The notes below the pieces were generated by a model, which saw only the letters and a program-made list of their open reading frames with translations, searched no databases and was not told where the DNA came from. A stretch of DNA of 6,328 bases, taken from contig JAAEMC010001032.1 of NCBI GenBank assembly GCA_024225895.1, positions 1-6,328 on the forward strand. Direction: 5' to 3'. Position numbers and translations under genes: made by a program. The stretch comes from Desulfobacteraceae bacterium. GTDB lineage: Bacteria; Desulfobacterota; Desulfobacteria; Desulfobacterales; Desulfobacteraceae. This document shows positions 6,124-6,328 of the stretch, piece by piece; within the stretch, counting starts at the first letter, position 1, and every line of letters begins with the position of its first letter.

Positions 6124-6328
6124 ATGCCGGCTATAACAAAATATCCGTATGATTCCTTGAATGGGCGCCCTTCTAAAGTATCAATGAATTTGACAGGGAA
6201 AGTCATGGAAAAGGATGGCTTTTGTTGTCTTTTATGCGGACTGAAAATAGAAGCAAACCCTGCGGCAAAAATAGCTGGGAGCATATTGGAAATTCATCAT
6301 CTGGACCATGACCATGAAAACAATGCCA
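6124..6328 (+). CDS. icmJ: DotN/IcmJ N-terminal part, zinc-finger/HNH-like, truncated by window end
   Basis: The first 68 codons of a gene that runs out of the window. A CxxC pair (C35, C38, in FCCLLCGL) is followed about 20 residues later by ILEIHHLDHDHENN (54-67). This combination is the opening of a zinc-binding HNH-type fold. DotN/IcmJ of Legionella has that fold, with a CxxC knuckle followed by an LDGDYTNN-like segment as I remember it, and it directly follows icmD there. DotN joins the DotL coupling-protein complex at the inner membrane that recruits substrates. Here the HHxxD pair is kept, which makes the segment look more like a true HNH nuclease than the Legionella protein does. A purine-rich site, AGAGAAGA, stands a few bases before the ATG. 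Family assignment rests on motif plus gene order; an unrelated HNH protein is the alternative. About two thirds of the protein is not visible. Confidence 0.72.
   Translation, partial: MPAITKYPYDSLNGRPSKVSMNLTGKVMEKDGFCCLLCGLKIEANPAAKIAGSILEIHHLDHDHENNA

Noticed and set aside
1..6328. tRNA genes, CRISPR arrays, insertion sequences or attachment sites
   Set aside because: I saw no cloverleaf, no regularly spaced repeats, no transposase or integrase frame and no terminal inverted repeats in the window.

Overview
The window carries two same-strand transcription units. The first is a single gene for a two-component response regulator with a REC receiver and an HD-GYP output domain (RpfG type, a predicted cyclic-di-GMP phosphodiesterase). 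The second, after an AT-rich spacer of about 400 bases, is the core of a type IVB secretion system (Dot/Icm of Legionella, IncI Tra type). Its genes run in the order small unknown gene - icmK/dotH - icmE/dotG - icmG/dotF - icmC/dotE - icmD/dotP - icmJ/dotN, with icmJ cut off by the window end. The order icmK-E-G-C-D-J is the classical Legionella order, and this collinearity supports the weaker individual family calls.

Region by region: 2-1102 holds the HD-GYP regulator. 1103-1514 is non-coding or nearly so, with a strong 13-bp inverted repeat at 1252-1280, a perfect 10-bp palindrome at 1434-1443 and a weak promoter candidate. 1515-1904 encodes a small soluble protein made of two diverged 35-residue repeats, in the place where icmL/dotI sits in Legionella. 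1906-2808, 2821-3993 and 4049-5128 encode the three envelope-spanning core components DotH, DotG and DotF. 5147-5707 and 5741-6106 encode the small inner-membrane proteins DotE and DotP. 6124 onward encodes the N-terminal part of DotN with a zinc-finger/HNH-like signature. A perfect 10-bp stem-loop sits in the icmE-icmG gap.

How they would work together (from what is known of Dot/Icm and IncI systems): DotH is exported and forms part of the outer-membrane core ring with DotG. DotG runs from the inner membrane to the outer ring like VirB10. DotF is an inner-membrane protein with a periplasmic domain that associates with the core. DotE and DotP are small polytopic inner-membrane proteins. DotN belongs to the DotL coupling-protein complex that brings substrates. 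The genes lie 1 to 55 bases apart, most with good Shine-Dalgarno sequences, so one polycistronic message is likely.

Organism: the proteins are clearly diverged from those of Legionella and Coxiella as I remember them (a much shorter DotG and a longer DotF). The moderate, somewhat AT-rich composition and the RpfG-like regulator would suit a sulfate-reducing deltaproteobacterium (Desulfobacterota) or another environmental proteobacterium. This is a guess from style only. Whether the system is a conjugation machine on a mobile element or an effector secretion system cannot be decided from this window: no relaxase, effector, integrase or attachment site is visible.
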